A DNA stretch of 64,000 nt from Salvator merianae (GCA_003586115.2 QVOM02000057.1:3002156-3066155); one strand, 5' to 3'; counted from the stretch's first letter, positions 31,561-43,159 are shown. The notes: generated from the sequence alone by a model not told the origin. Translations and numbers: made by a program.

Positions 31561-32797
31561 CGGGGGCCGAGTCCTGTACCCGCATACCCGCGTGCCCGCT
31601 CCCCCTTTGCCACACCGCACGCCAACCCCCGGCCTCCCCCTGCTCCGCCGCCATTCCTGCCGCATGGGAATAACCAAGGATAGAGCCGGAGTTGGTCAAC
31701 CGAGTCACGGCGAGGCCCAGGGGGCCTCGGAAGGACCCCGCTTTCGTTTCTGGGAAACGCCGGGCACTGAAGGCCGAGGAGGCGTTGGACATGGTGCCCA
31801 CTCGAGTGTCTCACCCGGCACACTGAGATCTTTTTTCCTCACCAATTTTGCCAGCAAAGAGGGAAGGGGAGCCTGCGGGGGGGTTGGGACAGTGTTGTGG
31901 GTCTTGGCAACATAGGGTTTATCGGGAGGGTTCTGGGGGGACGGCGGGGGTTGCAGTATCCGGCCTCCCCCTCGTGGCCCCCCGCCGCACATTACCTGGG
32001 CATGCCACAGCCAGACGCAATTCCCTTTCTGCTTGGAGGACCCCCAGAGTTCTGGGACTGGACTGCAGTTTGGGTTTCTGTTTTTGGTGCGCAGTATTAT
32101 TTCCGACCGTTCGTCCCTTGCGGAGGATTCTCCATCCTCGCCCCCCACCCAACGTCATCCCAAGCTCCTTGGATCCCTTTGTTTTGAGAAAGGGCAGCTC
32201 CCGATCCGGGCATCTCAACCTCCAACCCCACCCCACCCCGGCAGAAGTTGGGATTGTTTTACCCTTTTTTTTTTTTTTTTTTTTTTACTGTTGCCCAGAG
32301 AAGAAGAACTCTATTTTATAATTTATTTATTTTCCTTTTTTCCTTTTTTTTTTTTTTTTTGCATTCCTTTCCCACACCTCCACGTATGTGATATAAATAT
32401 ATTTCCTCTCCATTTGTTTTTTTGTGCTCAGCAGAAAAGAGGGTGAGCCCTTAAGCCAGAGACCAGGGCCAGGAACCCACGCCATTGCTCCTCCACCTTT
32501 CCCTTTTCAAGGGGTGCAGGAGACATCAATATTTTTCCCCCCACCCCAGTCCTCAGTAGAGGTTGTTCTGTCCCATCATTCCCCCCATGACACTGGGGGG
32601 GGGGGGGGGTTGCTCCCATTTCTTGGGCAGACGAGGAAGGGGACCAGTTGTTCCCCGTTCACCTCACCGCATTTCTCCTCAGGGCTCGGATTGTGCAATA
32701 CGTTGTCGGTTTCCCCCGTTCGTTTGTTGTATTATTAATGTTTGTTTGTTTCCGACGTTCCTGGTTCTGTAAATAAAAGAGGCTTATGTATTTTCCT
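31561..32797 (+). other. DENND4B: DENND4B 3' UTR
   Basis: A GC-rich proximal part, then two long T runs (about 32263-32286 and 32346-32360) flanking an AU-rich 'ttataatttatttatttt' segment, then the poly(A) signal. AUUUA-type strings in the middle could affect mRNA stability. The end is placed about 20 bases after the AATAAA and is an estimate. Confidence 0.75.
32772..32777 (+). terminator. DENND4B: Poly(A) signal AATAAA of DENND4B
   Basis: AATAAA within 'ctgtaaataaaagaggctta'. It is the only canonical hexamer I see downstream of the stop codon before the next repeat (CR1 at 32880), and is followed by a GT/T-containing stretch. Confidence 0.75.
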
Positions 32798-32879
32798 TCG
32801 GAGTGGAAACACAGAGGTGGTGCTTTGGGGCCGGAGACCAGGACGGCCTTGAGAAAGACCTCTCAGCATTCACTCTATA

Positions 32880-33242
32880 GGCTATTTGCTTGTGAGGATT
32901 TTGCCCTCATCTTCTGCTTGAGGTGCCCAGACGCAACTGGTGGGCCACTGTGTGAGATGGGATGCTGGACTAGATGGGCTGTGGCCTGATCCAGCAGGGC
33001 TCCTCGTGTGTTCTTACAGGCACATTCATGGAGGATAAGTGTGTCGAAGACTACTAGAATGGATACGTGGGTACCACCTCCGGGTTGGAGAGACAGGCAG
33101 GATGCCTCTAAAGGCCATTTGCGGCGAGTAGAGAGCAGGTGAAAGTTTCTCCTTCATCTTCTGCTTGAGATGCCCAGAAGCAACTGATGAGCCACTGTGT
33201 GAGACAAGATGCTGGACGAGATGAGCTGTGGCCTGATCCAGC
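32880..33242 (+). mobile_element. CR1-like 3' end, head-to-tail dimer
   Basis: First unit about 32880-33016, ending 'gctcctcgtgtgttctta'. The second starts at 'cattcatggaggataagt' (about 33023) and ends abruptly at 'gatccagca' (33242), where a reverse SINE begins. Lies just after the DENND4B poly(A) site. Confidence 0.75.
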
Positions 33243-33245
33243 ACT

Positions 33246-33414
33246 TTGCCCTACCACTGAGCTATGACCACTCCATGGGCCCCTCTGTGCAGTTTTCTTG
33301 GCAGAGATGCAGAAGTGGTTTGCCCTTGCCTCCTTCTGGGGAGAGGCTGGGGATCGAACCTGTATCCTCTGCTTTCCAGACAATTTGCTCTACCACTGAG
33401 TTACAGTCCCTCCA
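33246..33414 (-). mobile_element. tRNA-headed Sauria-like SINE (reverse), with extra head
   Basis: The reverse complement carries B box 'ggggatcgaacc', the body 'gcagttttcttggcagagat' and 'cagaagtggtttgccc', and a tRNA head near 33390-33410 ('taccactgagttacag'). A second partial head ('taccactgagctatgac') sits at 33251-33267, so two copies are joined or one is rearranged. Confidence 0.7.
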
Positions 33415-35420
33415 GGGTTAAAAGATAAATCTCGGGTTGGTGCCTTAAAACCAGGAAGTATAGGCACCTCATGAATATCAAAAGGGAGGCTCTACATGTA
33501 AAGCAAATAATCACCCACTAAACTCCAGTCCTTTCTGCAAAGGAAGGGATGCCCCCAGGTCCGTCACGCCATTTCCCTTGGCAAAGCTGTAGAAGGGGTC
33601 TGCCCTTGTATTTTGGGGGTGATAGCAGTGACTGAGGATGCATCCAGACGTGGGTAAAATCCCACATTTTTCCTGGCACTAAATTGGGATTGTCACACAT
33701 ACCCACAGCAACCCCAACATAGTCCCTGGAAAGGGCACCGAAAAAGCCCCTTAAAGGGATGATGCCAGGTTTTCAGTCATGCCAGATTGCTGACCTTGTC
33801 TACCATTGCTTTGCAGTATCACTGCTCTTCCAAAAGTACCCGGATGTAGGAAGCACAGGGGAAGAAACCAAAGGGAAGTGAGTGGGCGCTTCCTATCATA
33901 TGGGTACTTTTGCAAAAGCAGCAATTCCGCGACGAAACGACAGAGAAGGGGGAAGCCCAGGACTGCCTCCTAACATTTAGCAGGGGCAGGAAGAGGGGAT
34001 TTGGGGATTTAAATAAAATCCTGCAATTTCCTCTTGCTGTCGGGAGGCACCCTGAACTTGGGAAGACCTGCATTCAAAGCAGATGCACTAGTACTGAGTT
34101 GTGGACCTTTCCCCCCAAATATGAAGATGCCCGCAGGTCAGGGTCAACATCTGGGGATTGTGGACACATCTGTGTGGTTTTCCAGGCAAAGACACAGAAA
34201 GGCCCTCTTTCAGGAAGATGCCAAGAACTGAACAAAGGCATTTTCCGCACTCCAGCCATTTCCACTCACGCAGAATAGAGAATATTTTGCAAGAATGGTT
34301 GAAGAGGAAGCATCTTTTCTTTGCATGTGGGGTACTGGTAAGATACTTTATCCCTTAGCTTTCCTATGACAAGCTGCCAGACATTTAGCAACGGAAGCTG
34401 CCCCGGAAAATTTCTTGCAAATGGAATCAGTACTTCCCTTCCCTTGGGCTCGGGTGGGGATAGAGAGAGCTAAGGACGATGGCACAGAGCTATTATGGCT
34501 TCTTTAGGAATGGCCTGACCAATAGGAGCCCGATGGTCCTGTTTTGCCAGCCAATGCCGGGCCGTGAAGTGGACCCGGCTGGCAGCCAAACTGGCCCAGT
34601 GCCATATTTCATTTCTTGTGTGCTGGCATCCATGTTGAGTCTTGGCAAAATGTGGATTTCAGGGATTTCTTTGCAGTTATCAGAAAAGAAAAAGAGCTTG
34701 GTTATTGATACCGTGGCATCGGCAGAAGTACAAAAACGTAAAGAAAAGGGGGACCGAAAGGGGAAATGGGAAGCTAAACAGTTACATAGCAGCACTCCCC
34801 TTTAACAATACCCCCTGACATTACTTTACGTGCCACCAGGACTAATCGGGCCAAAGCGATGCTAAATCCTTTTGCCATCAAATGCACTCCTAATTATGTG
34901 TGCATAATTATCATTCTCTTGCGTTCTTGTACGCGAATGCAGGGTGAGATGGCCGTTCCTCTAAAGCAATGCTTTCCTAGGTGTGGTATAGCTAACCCTG
35001 CTAGCAGTACGCAAGCAGATTTTAAATGGTGCATGAACAAACCTTTATTTATTTATTTTTAATCTGAATCAATATGCACAGGATAACTTTGTATCTCAGC
35101 CAAATCGAAGTGTAAATGTATTTATTTTATTTTTTTGTATGCAGTTCAAACAAAAAAAAATGTGATTCAGCGCTACAGTTTTTCAATTTTAGGACGCCCC
35201 ACCCCCAAAGAGAAAATTCCTTGCAGAACTCAAGCCAAAACCGCATATAGTTTGAGATTAAAAACATGTGGGATGCAAAACACCTCCACAGTCCACAAAC
35301 TGCATTATTTTTCATTCCATGTTTGAAAGTCAAATGAGTTTAATTACATAAGAAAAAAGTGACTTGATTTAAATATTAAGTAACTGATAGTATGCAAAAA
35401 TTGTGAGGTTGGTTTGCAAC
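33415..35420. other. Intergenic stretch between DENND4B and the next promoter
   Basis: No coding exon recognised. SINE-body fragments in reverse occur near 33565-33620 and 34165-34220. 'gcatccagacg' near 33641, with 'cacatttttcctggcacta', resembles the repeat end near 29480. 35040-35140 is a T-rich reverse retroposon tail. Confidence 0.5.
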
Positions 35421-35423
35421 GGA

Positions 35424-35520
35424 GAATGCCCAGAAGCAAATGGTGAGCCATTGAGTGAGACAGGATGCTAGACTAGATGGGCTGTGGCCTGATCCAGCAG
35501 GGCTTCTCTTATGTTCTTAC
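35424..35520 (+). mobile_element. CR1-like LINE 3' terminus
   Basis: A short sense fragment, 'gaatgcccagaagcaaatgg' to 'cttctcttatgttctta'. Confidence 0.75.
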
Positions 35521-35659
35521 ATGATTGAAGTTCGCAAAACGCTGGCCTAGAGGAATAGATTTGAAATTTCTGGTGGTTCTGCTCCACATTGGAGGCTCAT
35601 AGGAGTCCATGAGCAGGGAGCAGTTAATCTACTACCTTTGGCCATCTGTGGCTAGAAAA

Positions 35660-35840
35660 GCCCTGTCCTACCTATAGTTTTCTCGGCAACAGTACAGAAA
35701 TGGCTTGCCAAAATCTTCTCATAGAGCATTCTTTTAGTTTTTTGGTCTAGTCTACTGTTTAATATTTCCTGGTTGGTCTCCTATCCAAGTACAAGGGAGG
35801 TCTGGGATCAGTCTTGCTAAAGCTCTTACTGCATGGTACA
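35660..35840 (-). mobile_element. 5S rRNA-headed SINE (reverse)
   Basis: The reverse complement reads 'tgtacttggataggagacca' with 'agctttagcaagactgat' before it, the internal promoter region of 5S rRNA (A/C-box side). It is followed by the SINE body 'gccatttctgtactgttgcc' and 'gagaaaactata', the same body carried by the tRNA-headed SINEs here. Confidence 0.65.
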
Positions 35841-35946
35841 TCCACACAGGAGTGTATCTTAAGTCCTTCAAAGGCTCGGCTGTGAATAAGTTCAGATCGC
35901 CACACAGTTCATATCATTAATAAAAAGAGGACAAGCACATGTCTGT

Positions 35947-36400
35947 TTTTTAATATTTTTTTAATTAAAAAAAAATCTTTATTTGTACACACACAAAATA
36001 AAAATCAGCATTAACACAACACTAACCATTTACAAACAATTTCCAAAATATACCTTATCCCTCCTCCCCACCCCTCCCCGAAGAAACCCTTTATCTCACA
36101 GCAAAACCCTCTATATAATTTAATCCCTTTCAGTTCAAGCCTCCATCCATTTCAGTACATAAATTTCTCCAGGTAAGTTCATGTATTTCAGTGCAGGTAA
36201 AGCTTACAAGTTCCTGTTTCATAAGATTTCCATACCAGCCTATTACACAAGTCTCAGGGCAGTGAACAAGAATAACAAAAGAAAAATAAACAAATGAAAA
36301 CATATAAACACATTGAAACCCCACAAAAACCATAAGATAAAAATAGAAACAGGTACAGGACTGTGTCAAGAGAGAGGTTGGGGGTGGGGAATCCCACAAA
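35947..36400 (-). mobile_element. L1-like LINE 3' end (reverse)
   Basis: Starts with an oligo-T/A boundary ('ttttttaattaaaaaaaaat'), then A/C-rich sequence with 'cacacaaaataaaaatcagc'. As the reverse complement it would be a poly(A)-tailed 3' end of L1 type. No reverse-transcriptase motif is preserved, so the class is tentative. Confidence 0.4.
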
Positions 36401-36599
36401 GGAGCAAAAGCCAAATCATGCAGGTATTTTTAAAGTTTGGAGCAATGGTACTAGGGTAGTTCCTTGCAGCTCATGCATCTTAAAAGGTCAGCAACAGCCA
36501 GAGAGAAATGGTTTGCTCAGGTTTCATAATCCAGGGTTGCATCTTCACGGACAGGAAAACACTTGTCTTTGTGGTGGGTAACTCCGATCCCAACATGGG

Positions 36600-36858
36600 G
36601 TCATGAGGCATACCATAAACTACCGGAAGAGGTAGCTCTAAGAAAGGGTTAGACAAATTCATGGAGGACAGTTCTACCAATGGCTACTGGAATGGATGCC
36701 CAGGTACTGCCTCCAGGTTGGAGACACAAGATGCTTCTAAAGGCCACTTGAAGGGAGTCGAGAGCAGGTGAAGGTATTGCTGGGACATTGTGTGAGACAG
36801 GATGCTGGACTAGATGGGTTGTGGCCTGATCCAGCAGGGCTATTCATAAGTTCTTATC
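36600..36858 (+). mobile_element. CR1-like LINE 3' end
   Basis: Sense fragment with 'aaattcatggaggacagt', 'gaatggatgcccaggta', an internal deletion, and the end 'gatccagcagggctattcat'. Confidence 0.75.
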
Positions 36859-37850
36859 TTCACAGACATGGCTGGCACTTCTAAGCCCCACATGCTTTAT
36901 AATTGCAGAACAATATGTTCACTGAATCAGTCCTTACGTAGACTTTCAGGATTATGTTGCTTTATATCAACCATTAAGTCTACCTCTGCTGACCTCTGGT
37001 ACCACATCCTTATAACTGCTTGACTCCATTAGTCCCAACAGGCACAAGCCACCACCGCTAGCTTGCCTCTGCACATCTGATGCTCTAAGAACACGGTCTG
37101 GAAACATCTGCAGGCAGCCAAGCATGGCTGGACTCCAACTCCCATCAACCCTTGCTGCCAGACAAACCACTTGCATATATAGATTCTTTGGGCATTAGGT
37201 TCAACTTGACGCCTACTTATTTGTCTGTTCTACATTTTTGCTTCTCTTAATAGTGATTTTTTTGTATTTTAAGGAAGTTGATTAACACACTTTAATGACA
37301 CTTGATGCTGGGCATGTGAAAGGGCACCCAGCAACATCTGGCTATCCTCAGGCATCGTCTTAGACACCCTGAACTCCCTGCTCTCTGTAATAAGTGCATA
37401 TTTTTATTATTACTCATAAATTTATGTGGTATATTTGAATTTATTGTAATCTCTGCAAACTCCAAAGGAAACGGGCTATTCCTGCGAACTAGGCTCCCTC
37501 AGAAGTAAATCTGGAGCCCAAGGGAAGCACTGGTCTAGTCTAGAAGAGCCACCTATATGGTTGATGTTAATTTAAATTTTATTACAAACGCATCATTTCA
37601 ATTAATTCTGAGGGCCAAAGTTGGGGAAGGCGACGGTGGCCTTGAGGGGCCAAAACACCCCGCGACCGATAGACGAACACAGCCCAATCGAATGTTGCTG
37701 CTTCGCTCATCCCCTTCCCCCTCCCCCTCTTTTTTTTTTTTTTGTCCGCCTACATATATCCATCCATCTATCCATCCATGAGGCAGTCGGATACCCGGAT
37801 GTGGCGGCTCAAAAAAAAAAAAAAAAAAAAAAATGCGGGGGGGTGACTCA
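36859..37850. other. Intergenic stretch upstream of the second CpG island
   Basis: Contains 'catggctggactccaactcc' near 37124, a dispersed palindromic repeat motif of sauropsid genomes. A CAT(C/T)CATC run (37759-37782), a T run (37732-37743) and an A run (37810-37832) follow. No gene seen. Confidence 0.5.
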
Positions 37851-37854
37851 AACC

Positions 37855-38340
37855 TATTAAAAAGGCGCCCCGCGGGGAACTCCGCCGTCCTGAGCCCGTT
37901 GGCCTCACGCGCCGCCACTCACGAGCACGCCTCAGCCAATCAGCGTCGGCCAGCGGGAGCCCGCGCATCCGCCCCGCACCCCCATTGGCGCCACTCCGCG
38001 TCGCTCCGGCCCGGTCACCCAATGGGCGTCGCAGGTGGCCGGCGGGAGGCGGGGCGCGGCCGGCGGAGCCCGCGGACCAATCAGGAGCATTGTTTGTGGT
38101 GGGTGCCGGCTCCGGCGGCGGCGGCGGCGGCTGCTGGTGGGGTCGGTGGTGGCGCCGCGTCTGCCCGGGCGCCCGCCCGCCACGCCGCTCGGCCTAAGAG
38201 GACCTCGTCGTCGCCCGCGCGTCTCTGGTCAATCAGGTGAGCGAGTCCCTCTCTTTCTCTCTCTATCGGGCTTTGGAGGGGCGGGGCTCAGGCAGTGACC
38301 GACGGAGGCGCGGCGCCAATGGGGGCCTTCTTGCGGGAGG
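37855..38340 (+). promoter_or_regulatory. CpG island promoter with four CCAAT boxes (putative GATAD2B)
   Basis: CpG-dense and TATA-less. CCAAT boxes lie at 37936-37940, 37984-37988 (reverse, ATTGG), 38019-38023 and 38077-38081, with GC boxes such as 'ggaggcggggcgcgg' near 38045. NF-Y plus Sp1 sites in this layout are typical of housekeeping CpG promoters. The gene name rests on synteny: GATAD2B follows DENND4B in the same orientation in human. Confidence 0.65.
38090..38236 (+). other. Putative noncoding exon 1 of the GATAD2B orthologue
   Basis: A GC-rich stretch with a GGC run (38113-38130) ends 'gtcaatcag' followed by GTGAGC at 38237, a strong splice donor. No long conserved ORF starts here, which fits a 5' UTR exon. 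The 5' limit is a guess. Human GATAD2B has a noncoding first exon and a very long first intron, and no GATAD2B coding motif appears downstream in this window. Confidence 0.45.
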
Positions 38341-38360
38341 TGTCCAAAGGGGGGGTGTCG

Positions 38361-38497
38361 TTTTGCATACCGGAGGTTCGAAAGGGGAGGAGCCGTTTTG
38401 CATATCGGTCTCCGAAGGGGGCGGAGCCTCGGCATATGGGGGTTCGAAAGGGGAGGAGCCGCTTTGCATATGGGGGGTCGAAAGGGGAGGGGCCTCC
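38361..38497 (+). repeat. ~35-bp promoter-proximal minisatellite, 4 units
   Basis: Units start near 38361, 38396, 38432 and 38463 (lengths about 35, 36, 31, 35). Most carry TTTGCAT, one base short of the POU octamer ATTTGCAT, then 'ttcgaaaggggaggagcc' or the variant 'gggggcggagcc', a GC-box-like site. Begins 125 bases after the exon 1 donor. Confidence 0.85.
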
Positions 38498-38499
38498 AG

Positions 38500-40700
38500 G
38501 GGGAGTTCCTTCCCTTGTCGTGACTTTGGGGGACCCTTGGGAGAACGCTTCATTCTTGATGGGGTTCCGTGGCGGATATCGGGGTTCAGGGGTGACTTGG
38601 ACTGCCAGGTTGAGGGGCTTCCCTCCTTTCTCTATTAAATTACGGAGAGCCCCTTTTTATCATGGTGCTGATCCAAAATTATTTTGGGGTGCTTAATGAT
38701 TTTTGGGGGGTTGCCGTCTTGGATATTGGGGTCCAAGGGGGGTCGTCTGACTTTCATGGTCGGCCATTGCTGTTCTGGTCGTTGTCAAGCGTCCAAAAAT
38801 TATGGGGGGAGGGGATTTTGTGGGGGTGTCTGTCCCTCGCATTTTTGGCGGTCTGTTTGGGTTCCTTGGCCTGCAGATGCCGTTTTTGCAACGATCCATC
38901 TCGGGGATAGCAGCTTTTGGTGTAGAGTCGACCTGTATCATTTGGGGTGTATCCCTTTGCACCCTGAGGTTCAAGAGGGGGGTTCTGACTTCCAAGGCCT
39001 CAAAATGCCATTTTCATGCAGAACACATGCCTTACTGGGGGGGGGGGCTAGGGGGGTGAGGGACCATGCTTTGTTTGTGGGGCATCCCCTTGAATGTTGG
39101 GGTTCCGTGGGGTAACTGTTGGGAGGCAGGCTCTGGAGATGTGCCCTTCTACCTGATGCCACGCTGAAGGGTGCTTGATGGGGTTGCCCTGGATACTGGA
39201 GACCAGGAAAAAAAGAGAAATTGAAGGGGGTTGTTTGGAGAGGAGAGTGATGAAGCCGCTTGCCTTGATTCTGTGGGTCCAGAGGGAGACTGAAGACTTT
39301 TATTTTGACCGCTTGATTCCCGCTTGCACTCTTGAATATTGGGGTTTAGAGTGTTTGTGGGGGGGCTACCACTCTCATAAAATCAAGTCGGAGCAAAGAC
39401 ACCCCCCAGTAGGGCTTAGAGGAATGCTGTGGCCATCAGAGCGCAGAAGAAGACTTGGAAGGGTTCATCCTGTAGGATTCTTGCTCTGGATTTTTTTTTC
39501 TTTTGGGGTGATGGTGGAAGCGTGCAGCTGTAGGTATTAGAATTCAGCTTGGAGGTTTCAGTTCTTGGCCTTTTGTGTCATCTGTTGGTGCCATCTTGTG
39601 ATTACTTGTCTCAGCTTTGAGGCGGGGCTTTAAGTGCTTAGGATATCGGCAGCTTCAAGAAGGGAAACCTTTTGTGAGAGTCTGGGGTGGCAGAGTAGCT
39701 TTCTTTTCCCTTTGGTGATTTTGTGAATATGAGGGGAACCCTATTAGTTGCCTGCTCTGGGGAAACAGCGCACACCACAGCTTAAATTGGGAAACGGGCA
39801 GGGATTTTGTCCCCTTATGGGGGACTGGGTTGAATGCTGGGGTTCAGAAAAGGACTGATATTGGCTTTCTCTTTGCCGTGTAATATGAGGTGTTATCCAA
39901 GTACCCCTTTAGAGCTACAGGTTTGCACGATGAATCTAGTGACATGCAGAAATGTAACTCTTTTTTCCCCCCTTAGGCAACACCAGAATAAATATTGGGT
40001 TTCAGATCTTTGGGTGTGTATTTTAGCGGATATTGAGCAAGGAGAGGTGTGTCAATAATAAGGGGGGTTATTTTTCAGAATTCTACTGAGCACTGAGATC
40101 TAGAAAGGGGATGTTTGTAGGGTACATCTAAGCCAGGTGCCTCAATACCATTTTGGCATGCATGTGATTTGGGCAAAGGAAAGGGTGTATTTTTTCCCCC
40201 ACCATCCTTCTTAGTGGGGTTTATTTCTCCAGTCCCAAAACCACTGCCCTGAAAACTGGGCTTCAGATGTGGTTCAGGGAGTATAAGGTGAGATTTCTTT
40301 GTGGGTACCACTTTGATAGATATGGGGTGGATATTGGCCAAGGTGTTGGCACTTCAGTGATGCTCAACAATAGGGAGTTTGGCCAGTTTTGCACATGAGC
40401 TAAAAGAAAGGGTGTGGGAGAGAGAGGGTATCTGGAAGTATAACTACCACTGAATGAGCCAGCTTTTCGCCAGGGGTCCAGCAAGCAGAATCTCACCATC
40501 TGGAGTGTTTGGCTGGCTGCTGATATTGGAGTTTATTTATTATTGCACTCTACATGTATTTTTGACTTCAGCCTCCCTGGTAAGAGAGGCCCATCTTGCT
40601 TTTTTTTTTACCGGGGACTCTTTAATAATACCCCTGGGAGACAATCCCCTTGAACTTGAAGGGTATTAGAGGAATGCATAGAACTTCTGAGTGTTTCATT
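38500..40700 (+). other. G-run-rich start of the putative GATAD2B intron 1
   Basis: Very rich in GGG to GGGGGGG runs on the sense strand. A degenerate motif like 'cttgaatattggggttcaga' recurs near 38569, 38732, 39091, 39334 and 39831, with weaker versions elsewhere. No mobile-element end or exon is seen. G-runs near a donor commonly act as intronic splicing enhancers. Confidence 0.5.
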
Positions 40701-41300
40701 GTGCCTCTTCTTGATGAAGATAAATTTCAGGAGATGAAGAGAGCCCTTTGTTACTTAGGGACCCAGAATCTAAGGTGAGCCGGGAAGGGCAAGAAATGAG
40801 AAATAGGGAGGGGCTAGGTTGCATTTGGGGGCCAGAAGAAGCTGAGGGAAGTGATTTGGGATGCTTGCTTCAGGCCAGCAGGGAAAGAAAGATTACATAA
40901 AGCATGATGGAGGACAAGGAATTAAAAGAGGGCCTTGCCCTGAAGCAGTTGGATTCCCAAAAGGGATTCCTGCAGGGTGATGCAGTTTATGGGGGACAGA
41001 ATAGGATGGTCTCTGCATACCAGGAAGACCCTCACTGACATCGGACAAAGGGGGAAGCAGGATGAACCCCTAACCCTTGGCTGTAAGGTGTGGATCTGCA
41101 GAGTGACAGTTCGTTGAGCAGATCGAGCAGAAGCGATGCTAGTTTGGGGCGCTGTCTTTGGGTCTGAATCCGGAGGGGGCAGCTGGATTACTTGGGGGAG
41201 GAGAGAGAGCAAAACTGAAAGGGCAGCAGAGGCGCACAGGGTTTGGCTCCGGCGTGGGTCGGTGTCCGTTCTTTAAACGGGAGGGAAGTCTTGAAAAGCG
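40700..41300. other. Intron stretch, unclassified
   Basis: No exon or repeat recognised. Purine-rich sequence near 40730-40900. Confidence 0.5.
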
Positions 41301-42420
41301 CTGCCCTCCCTTGGGGAGAGAGGTGAGGGTTGCCTGTTATGCCCCTCTTCTTTTTGGGGCGGTGATGGTGGACCCTGAAGCGTGTCTCGCCTTTGGGGCA
41401 GGCGTGGCTAGAGAAGGCCGCTCCCGCCTCCTTACCCTCCCCAGGTTGGGTAGACATCTTTTTCCTTGGGGGGGGGGCATGTTAGCCGGGTGACCCTCTC
41501 GCTGACCAATCGGGCTCCTGCAGTGCAGGCATCCCTTCATGCTGGGGGCGGGGGGGGGCGGTTTGCTACTTTCCCTTCGCCCCACGCTGCCCAAGTTTCC
41601 CCTGTTTGCTTTCCCAAACCTGCCCGCCGCTGTCCCGTCTGCCCTGTGGTGAAGTCCAGGAATTGGATGCTCTTCTCGGGGGGTGGGGTGGGGTGGGAGA
41701 GGGTTGGGAGAAACATCCGACGACGCCACCCCCACCCCGCGCGCCCGCCCGCCCCATCTTCGTGGATCGCAGCTGGCCCGCGGTTGTCCTTCCTCCTCCC
41801 ACCCGGAGCGCTGGTGCCGCCGCCGCCGCCCCAGTGGGTGGTTCGGGAGTCATTTGACTGCGACCGCCAGTTGGTTTCAGAAACAAAAAGGGTGGGGAGC
41901 GGGGCCGTCGCTGTCGCCCGGTGCCTCCTCCCAAGCCCCGCCCGGGAGGGTCCTGGGCAGAGGTTTGCCTTCGGGAAGGGCGATCTTCACGCGCGGCACA
42001 TGGCACCGTCCGCGGAGGGAGGGGGGAGGGGGGAGGGATCTCGCGGGAGGGGCAGGGCGATGGGTAGGACTCCTGCCTCCCCCTCCCCCTCCCCTGCTCC
42101 TCCGAGAAGACATTTTATTTGGAAGCCTGTAGCTTTCTTGTTCCTCTCCTCCTCCGAGCGCAGGGCGAATGCTTCAGGAGGAGGCTGTGGCCGGGGATGG
42201 TGGAAACGGGGGGCGGGGCGGGGAGGAGACGGCGGGCAGCGGAAGAAGATGCCGTTCGCCGGACTGGCCTCCCCGTGGCCACCTGCTTGAGAAGAGGCTT
42301 TTTTTTTTTTTTTTAATATCCCGGGAATCTGGGCTGGGGTGGTGGTGGAGGGAGTGCAGGGAGTTACAAGGAGTGCAGATAGCGTAGCGGCCGCTCCACC
42401 GGACCATGGTTCTGAAGCAT
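41300..42420. promoter_or_regulatory. Second CpG-rich block, possible alternative promoter
   Basis: CpG density rises again from about 41700 to 42300, with CCGCCGCCGCC near 41817 and several GGGCGGGG-type GC boxes (for example 42209). Donor-like sites lie at 41323 (AG|GTGAGG) and 42599 (CTG|GTGAGG). The long GC-driven open frame here (41466-42290) has no protein signature. It could be an alternative first exon of the same gene or a CpG-rich enhancer. Confidence 0.4.
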
Positions 42421-43150
42421 CACGCAGAGCTGACGGCAGGAAGTTGCATCCTTTTCTAATATATATATTATATATATTTGGGGAGCTGCTCAGAGCTGTG
42501 TCTTGCTGGATGTCCCAAGGGGCGTGGAGGCTATGTTGGGGCTCCTTTTCCCCGGGGGGGGGGGTGTCAGTCGATTGAAATAAATCTGTCCAGTGCTGGT
42601 GAGGAGGGTTTTGATTGCCAAACAGCGAGCAGTTCGGTGGTGGAGATCGGCATGGTTTCTTGTTTTTTAAAAAAAATAAAGTGGAATGTCAGGACCCCAC
42701 CCTAGCCCACGGGTCCAGTGAAGGGTGTGTGTATGTGTGTCTGCGTGCATGCACACATGCACTAAATTGCTCTGCTGGGTGCAGGGCTGAGGCCCTGAAC
42801 CAGGAGCTTGGGTACAGCCCTCTTAGCTCTCTGTCTTTGTAGAAAAGTCTCAGTGGGAACAGATGAGGGTTACTGGGAAATTGCATATTATCTGTGTAAA
42901 CTGGGGGAAAAAATAAAAAGTGCACACACAGCCATCCCAGCTGTTGTGCTGAATAAAAGGCTTTGGGCTGGCTGAGGGAATTGCTTCATCCCAGTGAAGC
43001 AATCAGAGCACCTTTCCCCCTCTCTCCTCCTCATTTCCGTGGTTCTGCTGGCTTGGGAACAGTCAGGAAGTGAAAGGAGGTTGCCTGGTTCTCTCCACCC
43101 ATCTGGATGGGAGCTGGGAGCTCCCCTAAGATCTCCTGGTGTGAGAGGCC
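42420..43150. other. Intron stretch, unclassified
   Basis: TATA repeats at 42460-42478 and a TG/CA run near 42723-42760. No exon recognised. Confidence 0.5.
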
Positions 43151-43159
43151 CTCTTGATG

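Noticed and set aside
38237..38696. 133-residue frames with repeated RKGRSRFAY units
   Set aside because: Translation of the promoter-proximal minisatellite; period not a product of selection on protein, and it follows a splice donor.
41466..42290. 274-residue open frame in the second CpG-rich block
   Set aside because: High GC removes stop codons in several frames at once. Composition is Gly/Arg/Pro noise and no motif is recognised.
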